Assembly: GCF_010634855.1 (NCBI RefSeq)
Contig: NZ_MWLQ01000006.1
Location: 59,924-123,923, forward strand
Reading direction: 5' to 3'
DNA length: 64,000 nucleotides
From: Microbacterium sp. B35-30
GTDB taxonomy: Bacteria > Actinomycetota > Actinomycetes > Actinomycetales > Microbacteriaceae
Made by a program: the position numbers and the translations under genes. Positions 16,362 to 25,885 of the stretch are shown piece after piece; the first letter of the stretch is position 1; each line of letters starts with the position of its first letter. The notes below the pieces were generated by a model. That model saw only the letters and a list, made by a program, of their open reading frames with translations. It did not search any database and had not been told where the DNA came from.

Positions 16362-17762
16362 GTGCAGCCCGAGAACGTCACCGTGAAGACCCTTGCCGAC
16401 GACGCCGTGGAGTGCGGGTGCGCCCCTTCCGCGACGGAGGAGCGGCGGCTCTGGCCCGCGATGAACCGGCGCACAGCGCTCGGGCTCGGAATCCTCGGCG
16501 TCGCCGCGCTGGGCGCGGTTGGCGGCACGATCGGCCCGCTGGCCAGCCCTGCCTTTGCCGCCGACTACCCGTCGTGGGACGACGTCGTCGCCGCGAAGGC
16601 CAACGAACAGGCCAAGGCGGCCGAGGTCACCAGGATCCAGCAACTGATCGCCGGGCTCGAGGCTGATGTCGCGGCCAAGAAGCAGGTCGCCCAGCAGCTG
16701 GCCGACGAGTTCTATGTCGCCCAGCAGGCGTACTTCGACGCGGCGCTGCGGGCCGACCAGCTGCAGCAGCAGGCCGACGCTCAGGCGGCAGCCGCGGTGG
16801 ATGCCGCGAACAAGGCCGGCCGCGTCGCGGCACAGCTGTACCGCAACGGCGGCGACGACACGTCGCTCGAACTCTTCTTCGCAGGCTCGGCCACATCGGC
16901 GGACGACCTGCTCGCGCGCCTGGGCACGATGGACAAGCTCGTCCAGCGCAACCAGGACGTGTACGCGCAGGCCGTCACGGCGCGCGACTCGGCCCAGAGC
17001 CTGAGCGACCAGGCGGCGGTGCAGCGCGTCGAGCGAGACCGGTTGCAGAAGATCGCCGAAGAGAAGATGGTCGCCGCCCAGAAGGCCGCCGACGAGGCGC
17101 AGGCTGCGCTCGACGCGCAGAACGCCAAACGGGGCGAGCTCGAGGCGCAGCTCGCCGCCCTGCAGGACACCGTGGCCAAGACCGTCGCCGACTACGAAGA
17201 AGGCGAACGCGTCCGCAAGGCAGCCGAAGAAGCGGCTCGAGCCGCGGCAGCAGCTGCCGCGCGAGCCGAAGCCGAGCGCCTCGCCCGGCAGAACAGCGGT
17301 GGTGGCGGCGGTGGCGGTGGCGGAGGCGGTGGAGGCGTCGTCGGCTCCGGCTGGGCCCGTCCGTCGTCCGGCTGGCGCAGCTCCGGCTACGGCCCTCGTA
17401 CGGTGCAATGCGGCAACAGCTACTGCTCCAGCGGCTTCCACTACGGCGTCGACCTCGCTGCCGGCTGCGGAGCGGGCATCTATGCCGCCTCGGCCGGCCG
17501 CGTCGTGTATGCCGGCGGGAACGGCGGCTACGGCAACTACATCAAGATCGACCACGGCGGCGGCGTCGGCACCGGCTACGGTCACATCCGCAACGGCGGC
17601 ATCTTCGTGGGCGTGGGTCAGTGGGTCAACGCCGGTCAGCTCATCGCGAGCGAGGGCAACACCGGCAACTCGTTCGGCTGCCACCTCCACTTCGAGACTT
17701 ACGTCAACAACTACCCCGTGAATCCGATCGACTTCATGGGCGCCCGGGGTGTCGGGGTCTGA
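16362..17762 (+). CDS. Exported coiled-coil M23 peptidase (NlpD/EnvC-like)
   Basis: A 466-residue cell-wall hydrolase. GTG at 16362 follows GGGGAGGGACCCG. A 30-residue cytoplasmic extension precedes MNRRTALGLGILG...ASPAFA, which is a Tat-type signal with RR at 36-37. Residues about 75-315 form Ala/Glu/Gln-rich coiled coils. A glycine run follows (about 313-328). The C-terminal M23 domain has the zinc motif HYGVD (His360, Asp364) and HLHFE (His441, His443), plus the GYGNYIKIDHGGGVGTGYGH strand pair. It should cut peptidoglycan peptides during growth or division, with the coiled coil acting as a regulator. All metal ligands are present, so it is likely active. Confidence 0.9.
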   Translation: MQPENVTVKTLADDAVECGCAPSATEERRLWPAMNRRTALGLGILGVAALGAVGGTIGPLASPAFAADYPSWDDVVAAKANEQAKAAEVTRIQQLIAGLEADVAAKKQVAQQLADEFYVAQQAYFDAALRADQLQQQADAQAAAAVDAANKAGRVAAQLYRNGGDDTSLELFFAGSATSADDLLARLGTMDKLVQRNQDVYAQAVTARDSAQSLSDQAAVQRVERDRLQKIAEEKMVAAQKAADEAQAALDAQNAKRGELEAQLAALQDTVAKTVADYEEGERVRKAAEEAARAAAAAAARAEAERLARQNSGGGGGGGGGGGGGVVGSGWARPSSGWRSSGYGPRTVQCGNSYCSSGFHYGVDLAAGCGAGIYAASAGRVVYAGGNGGYGNYIKIDHGGGVGTGYGHIRNGGIFVGVGQWVNAGQLIASEGNTGNSFGCHLHFETYVNNYPVNPIDFMGARGVGV

Positions 17763-17813
17763 GCCGCACCACCTGAGCCGCACGTCCTCTGTGCCGCACG
17801 TCCTCTGAAACGA

Positions 17814-17844
17814 CGAGAACCGGATGCTCCGCATCCGGTTCTCG
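17814..17844. terminator. Bidirectional hairpin terminator
   Basis: A perfect 14-bp stem (CGAGAACCGGATGC / GCATCCGGTTCTCG) with a 3-nt loop between the convergent M23 peptidase and ppa genes. Confidence 0.8.
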
Positions 17845-17858
17845 CGTGAATCTCGGTG

Positions 17859-18392
17859 TCAGAGCGTGTTCGGGGCGACGCCCTCACCCTGGGTGCGGGT
17901 CTCGCCCTCGTGCTCCTTGAAGCGGTCGAAGGCCTCGCCGACCAGGCGCTCGGCCTCGGCCGCGCCGGCCCACTCGTCGACCTTGACCCACTTGTTGGGC
18001 TCGAGGTCCTTGTAGTGCTCGAAGAAGTGCTCGATCTCCTTGCGGGTGAACTCGGGGATGTCGTTGACGTCCTGGACGTGCGACCAGCGCGGGTCCTTGC
18101 CGAGCACCGCCACCACCTTGTCGTCGCCGCCGGCTTCGTCGCTCATCTTGAGCACGCCGACGGGGCGGACGCTCGCGAGCACACCGGGCGCGAGGTCGAA
18201 GTCGAGCAGCACCAGCACGTCGAGCGGGTCGCCGTCCTCGCCGAGCGTGTTCTCGAAGAACCCGTAGTTGGTCGGGTACCCGAACGCGGTGTAGAGGATG
18301 CGGTCGAGGAAGACGCGGCCGGTGCCGTGGTCGACCTCGTACTTCACGCGGCTGCCGCGCGGGATCTCGATGACGGCGTCGTACGCGCCCAT
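17859..18392 (-). CDS. ppa: Inorganic pyrophosphatase
   Basis: A 177-residue class I soluble pyrophosphatase that hydrolyses PPi to phosphate in the cytoplasm. The start [14 protein letters not shown] and the metal motif [12 protein letters not shown] (Asp53, Asp55, Asp58) are complete, as are [19 protein letters not shown] and the C-terminal [15 protein letters not shown]. Size and order are standard for Actinobacteria. Upstream of ATG is AGGAGCACCAAT. It is divergent from tilS, with a repeat element in between. Confidence 0.97.
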   Translation of the reverse strand: MGAYDAVIEIPRGSRVKYEVDHGTGRVFLDRILYTAFGYPTNYGFFENTLGEDGDPLDVLVLLDFDLAPGVLASVRPVGVLKMSDEAGGDDKVVAVLGKDPRWSHVQDVNDIPEFTRKEIEHFFEHYKDLEPNKWVKVDEWAGAAEAERLVGEAFDRFKEHEGETRTQGEGVAPNTL

Positions 18393-18453
18393 ATTGGTGC
18401 TCCTTCGGAAAGACGGTGGGATGCCGCGACAAGCCTAGTCGCGCAGGCTCGGG

Positions 18454-18540
18454 GCGTTTCGTGTCGCAGGCTCGCTCAACGACCGGGGTTCGGGTCGTCC
18501 CGGGTCGTTGAGCGAGGGAGGAACGAGCGAGACGAAACGC
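18454..18540. repeat. GTCGTTGAGCGAG inverted repeat, copy A
   Basis: A left arm reading GCGTTTCGTG...GCTCGCTCAACGACC (18454-18484) and a right arm GGTCGTTGAGCGAG...GAGACGAAACGC (18503-18540) face each other. It lies between ppa and tilS. Related copies are at 20226, 27590, 55672 and 58064. Confidence 0.7.
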
Positions 18541-18606
18541 GCTGCACCGGGCCGAGGCAGTGAGGTTCGATGCGATTCGCCTGGGTCGCGCCGGTACGGT
18601 GGGCGG

Positions 18607-19602
18607 GTGGATGAGCGCCGCCCCGGACTGGCCCCCGCCGTCGCCGAAGTGCGGCTCGCCGTACGCCGCGCGCTGACGGGGGTCCCGCGTGGAGCCACCG
18701 TGCTCGTGGCTCTGTCGGGCGGCGCGGACTCGCTCGCGCTGGCGGCGGCGACGGCGTTCGAGGCTTCGAAGCTCGGACTGCGCGTCGCAGCGGTCACCGT
18801 CGACCACGGACTGCAGGACGGGTCGACGGATGCCGCAGCCGCCGCGGCGGCGAAGGCCGAGGCTCTCGGGCTCGAGGCCCGCGTGGTCCGCGTGGAGGTA
18901 GGCGCGGCCGGCGGGCCCGAGGCGGCGGCACGCGACGCGCGCTACCGCGCGCTGCGCGACGCCGCCCGCGACGCCGGCGCGGCGGCGATCCTCCTCGGCC
19001 ACACGCTCGACGACCAGGCCGAGACGGTGCTGCTCGGCCTCGCGCGCGGCGCGGGCGCCACCAGCCTGCAGGGCATGGCGGAGGTCTCCGAGCTCGACGG
19101 CGTCGCTCTCCTGCGGCCACTGCTCGGGGTGCGGCGGTCCACGACCCGCGCTGCGTGCGCGGCCGAAGGCCTCGAGCCGTGGGAAGACCCGCAGAACGCC
19201 GACCCCCGATTCGCGCGGGTGCGCGTGCGCGAGACGGTGCTGCCCGTCCTCGAGGCCGAGCTCGGCCCCGGCATCGCCGATGCCCTCGCCCGCACCGCGG
19301 CGCAGCTGCGTGAAGACGCGGAGGCCTTCGACGAGATGATCGACGAGACGATCGAAGACATCGTCGAGCACGCCGAAGCCGGCATCTCGGTGTCGGTCGC
19401 CGCCCTCGCGGCCAACCCTGCCGCGCTGCGGAACCGCATCATCCGGCACGTGGTGGCCAGCGAGTTCCACCAGGGCCTCACGCGGTCGCAGACGATCGAG
19501 GTGGCGCGCCTCGTCACCGACTGGTCGGGCCAAGGACCCATCGATCTTCCCGGATGCCGCGCTCGCCGCGTCGGCGGACGCATCGAGTTCACCGCGCGCT
19601 GA
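18607..19602 (+). CDS. tilS: tRNA(Ile) lysidine synthetase
   Basis: A 331-residue enzyme that makes lysidine at C34 of tRNA-Ile(CAU), using ATP and lysine. The PP-loop SGGADS is at residues 37-42. GHTLDDQAETVLLGL and the RPLLGVRRS and PWEDPQNADP segments follow the TilS core. The C-terminal extension is short, as in many Actinobacteria. I chose GTG at 18607: TACGGT at 18595-18600 leaves a 6-nt gap, so translation is probably leaderless. The open frame reaching back to 18508 only translates the neighbouring repeat element. It is followed closely by hpt. Confidence 0.93.
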   Translation: MDERRPGLAPAVAEVRLAVRRALTGVPRGATVLVALSGGADSLALAAATAFEASKLGLRVAAVTVDHGLQDGSTDAAAAAAAKAEALGLEARVVRVEVGAAGGPEAAARDARYRALRDAARDAGAAAILLGHTLDDQAETVLLGLARGAGATSLQGMAEVSELDGVALLRPLLGVRRSTTRAACAAEGLEPWEDPQNADPRFARVRVRETVLPVLEAELGPGIADALARTAAQLREDAEAFDEMIDETIEDIVEHAEAGISVSVAALAANPAALRNRIIRHVVASEFHQGLTRSQTIEVARLVTDWSGQGPIDLPGCRARRVGGRIEFTAR

Positions 19603-19655
19603 GGCGCGGAGGGCGTTCGGTCGGGTCAGAGGCGGTGCCCCTCTAGACTCGTCCC

Positions 19656-20207
<552 letters not shown>

Positions 20208-20225
20208 TCGTCGCGTTCCGTCTCT

Positions 20226-20313
20226 GCGTTTCGTCTCGCTTCGCTCGCTCAACGACCGTCCCTCACTCAACGACCGGTCGTTGAGCGAGGAAGGAACGAC
20301 CGAGACGAAGCGC
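20226..20313. repeat. GTCGTTGAGCGAG inverted repeat, copy B
   Basis: The same two arms as copy A, GCGTTTCGTCTCG...CTCAACGACC (20226-20257) and GGTCGTTGAGCGAG...GAGACGAAGCGCC (20276-20313), lie just after hpt. A third, short CTCAACGACC word sits between them. Confidence 0.7.
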
Positions 20314-20452
20314 CCTGCATCCGGCGATTACGCCCGGGGCGAATGCACAGACGACGCTTAGGAACCGCGCGATACCCTGATTCAACCGTCGACGGGCGCT
20401 TTCCTGTCCCCGACGGCACGTCGACGAAAGGGGTCGGGCTCTCGCCCGCGCC

Positions 20453-22459
<2,007 letters not shown>

Positions 22460-22468
22460 GCTCGGCCC

Positions 22469-23074
22469 GTGGCCGTCGATCGTGAGCGCATCGCCGCGCT
22501 CGTGCGCGAGCTGCTGGAGGCGATCGGCGAAGACCCCGATCGTCCCGGCTTGAAGCAGACGCCCGAGCGCGTGGCCGACGCGTACGGCGAGTTCTTCGCG
22601 GGAGTGGGAGAGGATGCCGGGGCGCCGCTCGCGCGCACCATCTCGGTGTCGCGGGGCCCGGCCCCCGACACGCTCCCGTCCGGCGCGGTGATGCTCCGCG
22701 ACATCCTGTTCCGCTCGGTGTGCGAGCATCACCTGCTGCCGTTCCGCGGCCATGCGCATCTCGCGTACCTCCCCGGTGAGCAGGTCGTGGGCCTCGGCGC
22801 GTTGCCGAAGGTCGTCGAGATCCTGTCTTCGCGTCCGCAGGTGCAGGAGCGCCTCGGCGAGCAGATCGCCGACGTGATCGCCGCCTCCCTCGACGCGCGG
22901 GGCGTGCTGGTGGTGCTCGAGGCGACGCACGAGTGCGTGACGATGCGCGGCGGGAGTCAGCCGGATGCCTCGACCGTGACGATCGCGGCGCGCGGCGAGC
23001 TGGCCGAGCCCGCGGCGCGTGCTGAGCTGGTCGCGCTGCTCGGGACGGCGCGGCCGTCGGGGATGCGCGCATGA
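22469..23074 (+). CDS. folE: GTP cyclohydrolase I
   Basis: A 201-residue enzyme that converts GTP to 7,8-dihydroneopterin triphosphate, the first step of folate synthesis. Zinc ligands are present: Cys85 and His88 of SVCEHHLLPF, and Cys156 of THECVTMRG. GLGALPKVVEIL and QVQERLGEQIAD are typical. GTG at 22469 lies 6 nt after TAGGCT, which is the end of ftsH, so a leaderless promoter is likely inside that gene's stop region. The 3' end overlaps folP (ATGA). Confidence 0.97.
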   Translation: MAVDRERIAALVRELLEAIGEDPDRPGLKQTPERVADAYGEFFAGVGEDAGAPLARTISVSRGPAPDTLPSGAVMLRDILFRSVCEHHLLPFRGHAHLAYLPGEQVVGLGALPKVVEILSSRPQVQERLGEQIADVIAASLDARGVLVVLEATHECVTMRGGSQPDASTVTIAARGELAEPAARAELVALLGTARPSGMRA

Positions 23075-23916
23075 CGCTCATCATGGGCGTCGTAAATGTG
23101 ACGCCCGACTCGTTCAGCGACGGCGGACGGCATGCGGATGCCGATACCGCCGTCGCCCATGGCCTGGCGCTGCACGCGCAGGGCGCCGACATCCTCGATG
23201 TCGGCGGCGAGTCGACGAGGCCCGGTGCGGAGCGCGTGGATCCGCGCGTCGAGCAGGGCCGCGTGCTTCCCGTCGTGCGCGCCCTCGTCGACGCCGGCGT
23301 GGTCGTGAGCATCGACACGATGAACGCGTCGACGGCCCTCGCCGCCGTGACGGCCGGGGCACGCATCGTGAACGACGTGTCGGGCGGCATGGCCGACCCC
23401 GAGATGCTGTCGACGGTCGCGTCGACGGATGCGGACGTGGTCCTGCAGCATTGGCGGGGCCACTCCGCCGACATGTACGCGCGCGCCGTCTACGACGACG
23501 TCGTGACCGAGGTCGCGGCAGAGCTCCGCGCTCGCGTCGAGGCGGCCGCGGCGGCCGGCATCGCGCCCGCCCGGGTGATCGTCGACCCGGGCATCGGGTT
23601 CGGCAAGCGCGGCGAGCAGAACTGGCAGACGCTGCGCGGGCTCGACCGCTTCGTCGCGATGGGCCCGCGGGTGCTGATCGGCACGAGCCGCAAGCGGTTC
23701 CTCGCCGACGCGCTCGCCGGCGATCCCGCCGACGGCGCCGAACCGTCCGAGGCTCGCCGCGACCTGGCGACCGCCGTGACGAGCGTGCTCGCCGCGCAGG
23801 CCGGGGCATGGGCGGTGCGTGTTCACGATGTCGCCGCCACGCGGGATGCTCTCGTGGTGGCCGGGCGCTGGACAGGCTCGCGACAGGACGACCGATCGGG
23901 CAGCCGGGAGGGCTGA
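23071..23916 (+). CDS. folP: Dihydropteroate synthase
   Basis: A 281-residue TIM-barrel enzyme joining 6-hydroxymethyl-7,8-dihydropterin diphosphate with p-aminobenzoate; it is the sulfonamide target. MGVVNVTPDSFSDGG, then DVGGESTRPGA, SIDTM, VNDVSGG, VLQHWRG (usually VLMHxxG), DPGIGFGK and GTSRKRF follow the family order. The start ATG overlaps the folE stop by 4 bases, so the two are coupled. The end overlaps folB by one base. Confidence 0.96.
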   Translation: MTLIMGVVNVTPDSFSDGGRHADADTAVAHGLALHAQGADILDVGGESTRPGAERVDPRVEQGRVLPVVRALVDAGVVVSIDTMNASTALAAVTAGARIVNDVSGGMADPEMLSTVASTDADVVLQHWRGHSADMYARAVYDDVVTEVAAELRARVEAAAAAGIAPARVIVDPGIGFGKRGEQNWQTLRGLDRFVAMGPRVLIGTSRKRFLADALAGDPADGAEPSEARRDLATAVTSVLAAQAGAWAVRVHDVAATRDALVVAGRWTGSRQDDRSGSREG

Positions 23917-24311
23917 TGGACTTCATCGACGAAATCACGCTGACCGGGGTGCGCGCCTTCGGGCACCACGGCGTGTTCGCCGAAGAACGGCGGGAGGGCC
24001 AGGAGTTCGTCGTCGACGCGACCCTGTACGTCAGCACCGCGCAGGCCGCGGCATCCGACGACGTCGCCGACACCGTCCACTACGGAGAGGTGGCCGAGCG
24101 CATCGTCGAACTGGTCGGCCGCGAGCCGCTGAATCTGATCGAGGGCGTCGCGGCGCGGATCGCCGACGACCTCCTCGCGCGCGACGGCGTGAAGATGGTC
24201 GCGGTCACGGTCCACAAGCCGCAGGCGCCCATCACGGTGCCGTTCGCCGATGTGTCGGTCACGATCCGCCGTGCCCGACGTGAAGAGCCGTTCCGGACGG
24301 AGGAATCGTGA
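23916..24311 (+). CDS. folB: Dihydroneopterin aldolase
   Basis: A 131-residue enzyme converting dihydroneopterin to 6-hydroxymethyl-dihydropterin and glycolaldehyde. The start MDFIDEITLTGVRAFGHHGV overlaps the folP stop (TGATG). FGHHGVFAEER and the E-R-x-L/I-V-x-L-V helix with EGVAARIADDLL match the family. The C-terminal strand VTVHKPQAPITVPFADV has the conserved lysine-proline. The gene is coupled on both sides. Confidence 0.95.
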   Translation: MDFIDEITLTGVRAFGHHGVFAEERREGQEFVVDATLYVSTAQAAASDDVADTVHYGEVAERIVELVGREPLNLIEGVAARIADDLLARDGVKMVAVTVHKPQAPITVPFADVSVTIRRARREEPFRTEES

Positions 24312-24868
24312 ACCGGCGCCTGGCACAGGGTTTCGACGGGGATGCCGAGCGTCACCCGCGCGGACCGGTCGAGGCCGTCATCGCCCTGGGCGCGAATCTC
24401 GGCGACCGCAGCGCGACGATGGGGGCTGCGATCAAGGACCTCGCACGCGTGCCGCTGGTCGACGCCGTGCGCGTGTCGGAGCCGATCGAGTCGGTCGCCA
24501 TGAAGCCGGAGGGACCGGATGCCGAGGCCCCGGCCTATCTGAACGCCGTGGCGATCCTCACCACGCGCCTCGCGCCGTCGGTGCTCCTGGGCTACCTCCA
24601 TGCGATCGAGCAGCGGCACGGCCGTGTGCGCTCCGCTGCCCGCTCCGCCGGCGAGCCCGGCTGGGAGGATCGCACGCTGGACCTCGATCTCATCGCGTAC
24701 GGCGATGTCGTCAGCGACGACCCCCGCCTGCGGCTGCCGCACCCGCGCGCCGCCGAGCGCGACTTCGTGCTCGGGCCCTGGCTGGCGGTGGATCCGGATG
24801 CCGTGCTTCCGGGCGCAGGTCGTGTCGACGAGGTTCTCCGCCGGCTGCAGGAGGGCGGACGCCGATGA
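24308..24868 (+). CDS. folK: 2-amino-4-hydroxy-6-hydroxymethyldihydropteridine diphosphokinase
   Basis: A 186-residue kinase that pyrophosphorylates 6-hydroxymethyl-dihydropterin with ATP. AVIALGANLGDRSATM is the usual start of the domain after an unconserved 25-residue lead. GWEDRTLDLDLIAYGD holds the two aspartates that bind magnesium, and RLRLPHPRAAERDFVLGPW follows. GTG at 24308 overlaps the folB stop by 4 bases (GTGA), so the four folate genes are translated as one coupled set. Confidence 0.96.
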   Translation: MNRRLAQGFDGDAERHPRGPVEAVIALGANLGDRSATMGAAIKDLARVPLVDAVRVSEPIESVAMKPEGPDAEAPAYLNAVAILTTRLAPSVLLGYLHAIEQRHGRVRSAARSAGEPGWEDRTLDLDLIAYGDVVSDDPRLRLPHPRAAERDFVLGPWLAVDPDAVLPGAGRVDEVLRRLQEGGRR

Positions 24869-25362
24869 AGCGCACCGGTGCCGGTGTTCTCGCGATCTCA
24901 GCGATCCTCGGGGTCGCCGCGGGCTTCCTCGTCGACCAGCTGCTGACATCGGCGGGACGCCCGACGTTCACGCCGGCGGTGACGCTGCCGATCCTCCTGG
25001 TGCTGCTGGGCGCCTTCGTGATCGCGCTCGCCATCCCGATCCGGCGCGCCACGCGCGGCACCTCGACGTCGAAAGTCGACCCGTTCCGCGCCGTGCGCAT
25101 CGCGATGCTGGCGAAGGCCTCGAGCATCGTCGGCGCGGCGATCGGCGGGCTGGGAGCGGGGCTGTGGGTCTTCCTGGCGACCCGGCCTGTCACACCCTCG
25201 CTAGGCTCGTTGGCAGCGGTCATCGCGACGACCGTGAGCGGCGCCCTGCTGGTCGCCGCCGGTCTGGTCGCGGAGCACCTCTGCACCATCCGGAAGGACG
25301 ACGATGACGAACAGCCCGGAGGCGACGACCCCGGACTCGAGCCCCGCCTCCACGACCACTGA
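24865..25362 (+). CDS. DUF3180 membrane protein
   Basis: A 165-residue protein with four hydrophobic segments (about 6-23, 39-58, 84-106, 118-140). It is the DUF3180 partner that follows folK in many Actinobacteria, although its function is not known. KVDPFRAVRIAMLAKASSIV between segments two and three is the conserved region. ATG overlaps the folK stop (ATGA). The C-terminal tail DDDDEQPGGDDPGLEP overlaps the next gene by 59 bases in a different frame. Confidence 0.88.
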   Translation: MKRTGAGVLAISAILGVAAGFLVDQLLTSAGRPTFTPAVTLPILLVLLGAFVIALAIPIRRATRGTSTSKVDPFRAVRIAMLAKASSIVGAAIGGLGAGLWVFLATRPVTPSLGSLAAVIATTVSGALLVAAGLVAEHLCTIRKDDDDEQPGGDDPGLEPRLHDH

Positions 25363-25885
25363 GGCCGGGGGCACGTTCGAGGGGATCGCCGAGCCGCGTT
25401 CCGAGAACCGGCTGGTGCTGGAAGGCGGCGTGTGGCACCAGATCTCGCCGAAGTACGTGACGGTGCAGCTGATCTCCACCGGCTCGTTCCTCGTACTCGT
25501 GGTCGCAGCCACGCTGGTGCTCGCCCTGCTGATGCATCAGCTGTGGGCCTGGATCCCCGGCGGGATCCTCACCGTGATCCTCGCGTGGACGCTCCTCATC
25601 CTGCCCCGCCAGGCTCGCTCGATCGGGTATCAGCTGCGCGACGACGATCTGGTCTTCCGGCGCGGTATCCTCTGGCAACGCTTCGTGGCGGTGCCGTACG
25701 GCCGCATGCAGCTGATCGACATCACGCACGGTCCGCTGGACCGGGGCTTCGGCATCGCCCAGCTGAAGTTCGTCACCGCGGCCGCGGCGACCGGCGTCAT
25801 CATCCCGGGGCTCGAGCAGTCCACCGCTGAGACGCTCCGCGACCACCTCGTCGGAGTCGCCGAGAGCCGGCGCACGGGTCTATGA
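25304..25885 (+). CDS. PH domain-containing membrane protein (YdbS-like)
   Basis: A 193-residue protein with an acidic, Ser/Thr/Pro-rich start, two membrane segments (about 55-79 and 80-99) and a bacterial PH domain (bPH2) at about 105-180: IGYQLRDDDLVFRRGILWQRFVAVPYGRMQLIDITHGPLDR. This matches YdbS, which in Bacillus works with YdbT. GGAAGGACGACG precedes ATG. Its start lies 59 bases inside the DUF3180 gene, so the two reading frames overlap. Confidence 0.9.
   Translation: MTNSPEATTPDSSPASTTTEAGGTFEGIAEPRSENRLVLEGGVWHQISPKYVTVQLISTGSFLVLVVAATLVLALLMHQLWAWIPGGILTVILAWTLLILPRQARSIGYQLRDDDLVFRRGILWQRFVAVPYGRMQLIDITHGPLDRGFGIAQLKFVTAAAATGVIIPGLEQSTAETLRDHLVGVAESRRTGL

Noticed and set aside
18508..18606. 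N-terminal extension of TilS
   Set aside because: It translates repeat copy A (SEGGTSETKRAAPGR) and lies upstream of a good -10 box for GTG at 18607.
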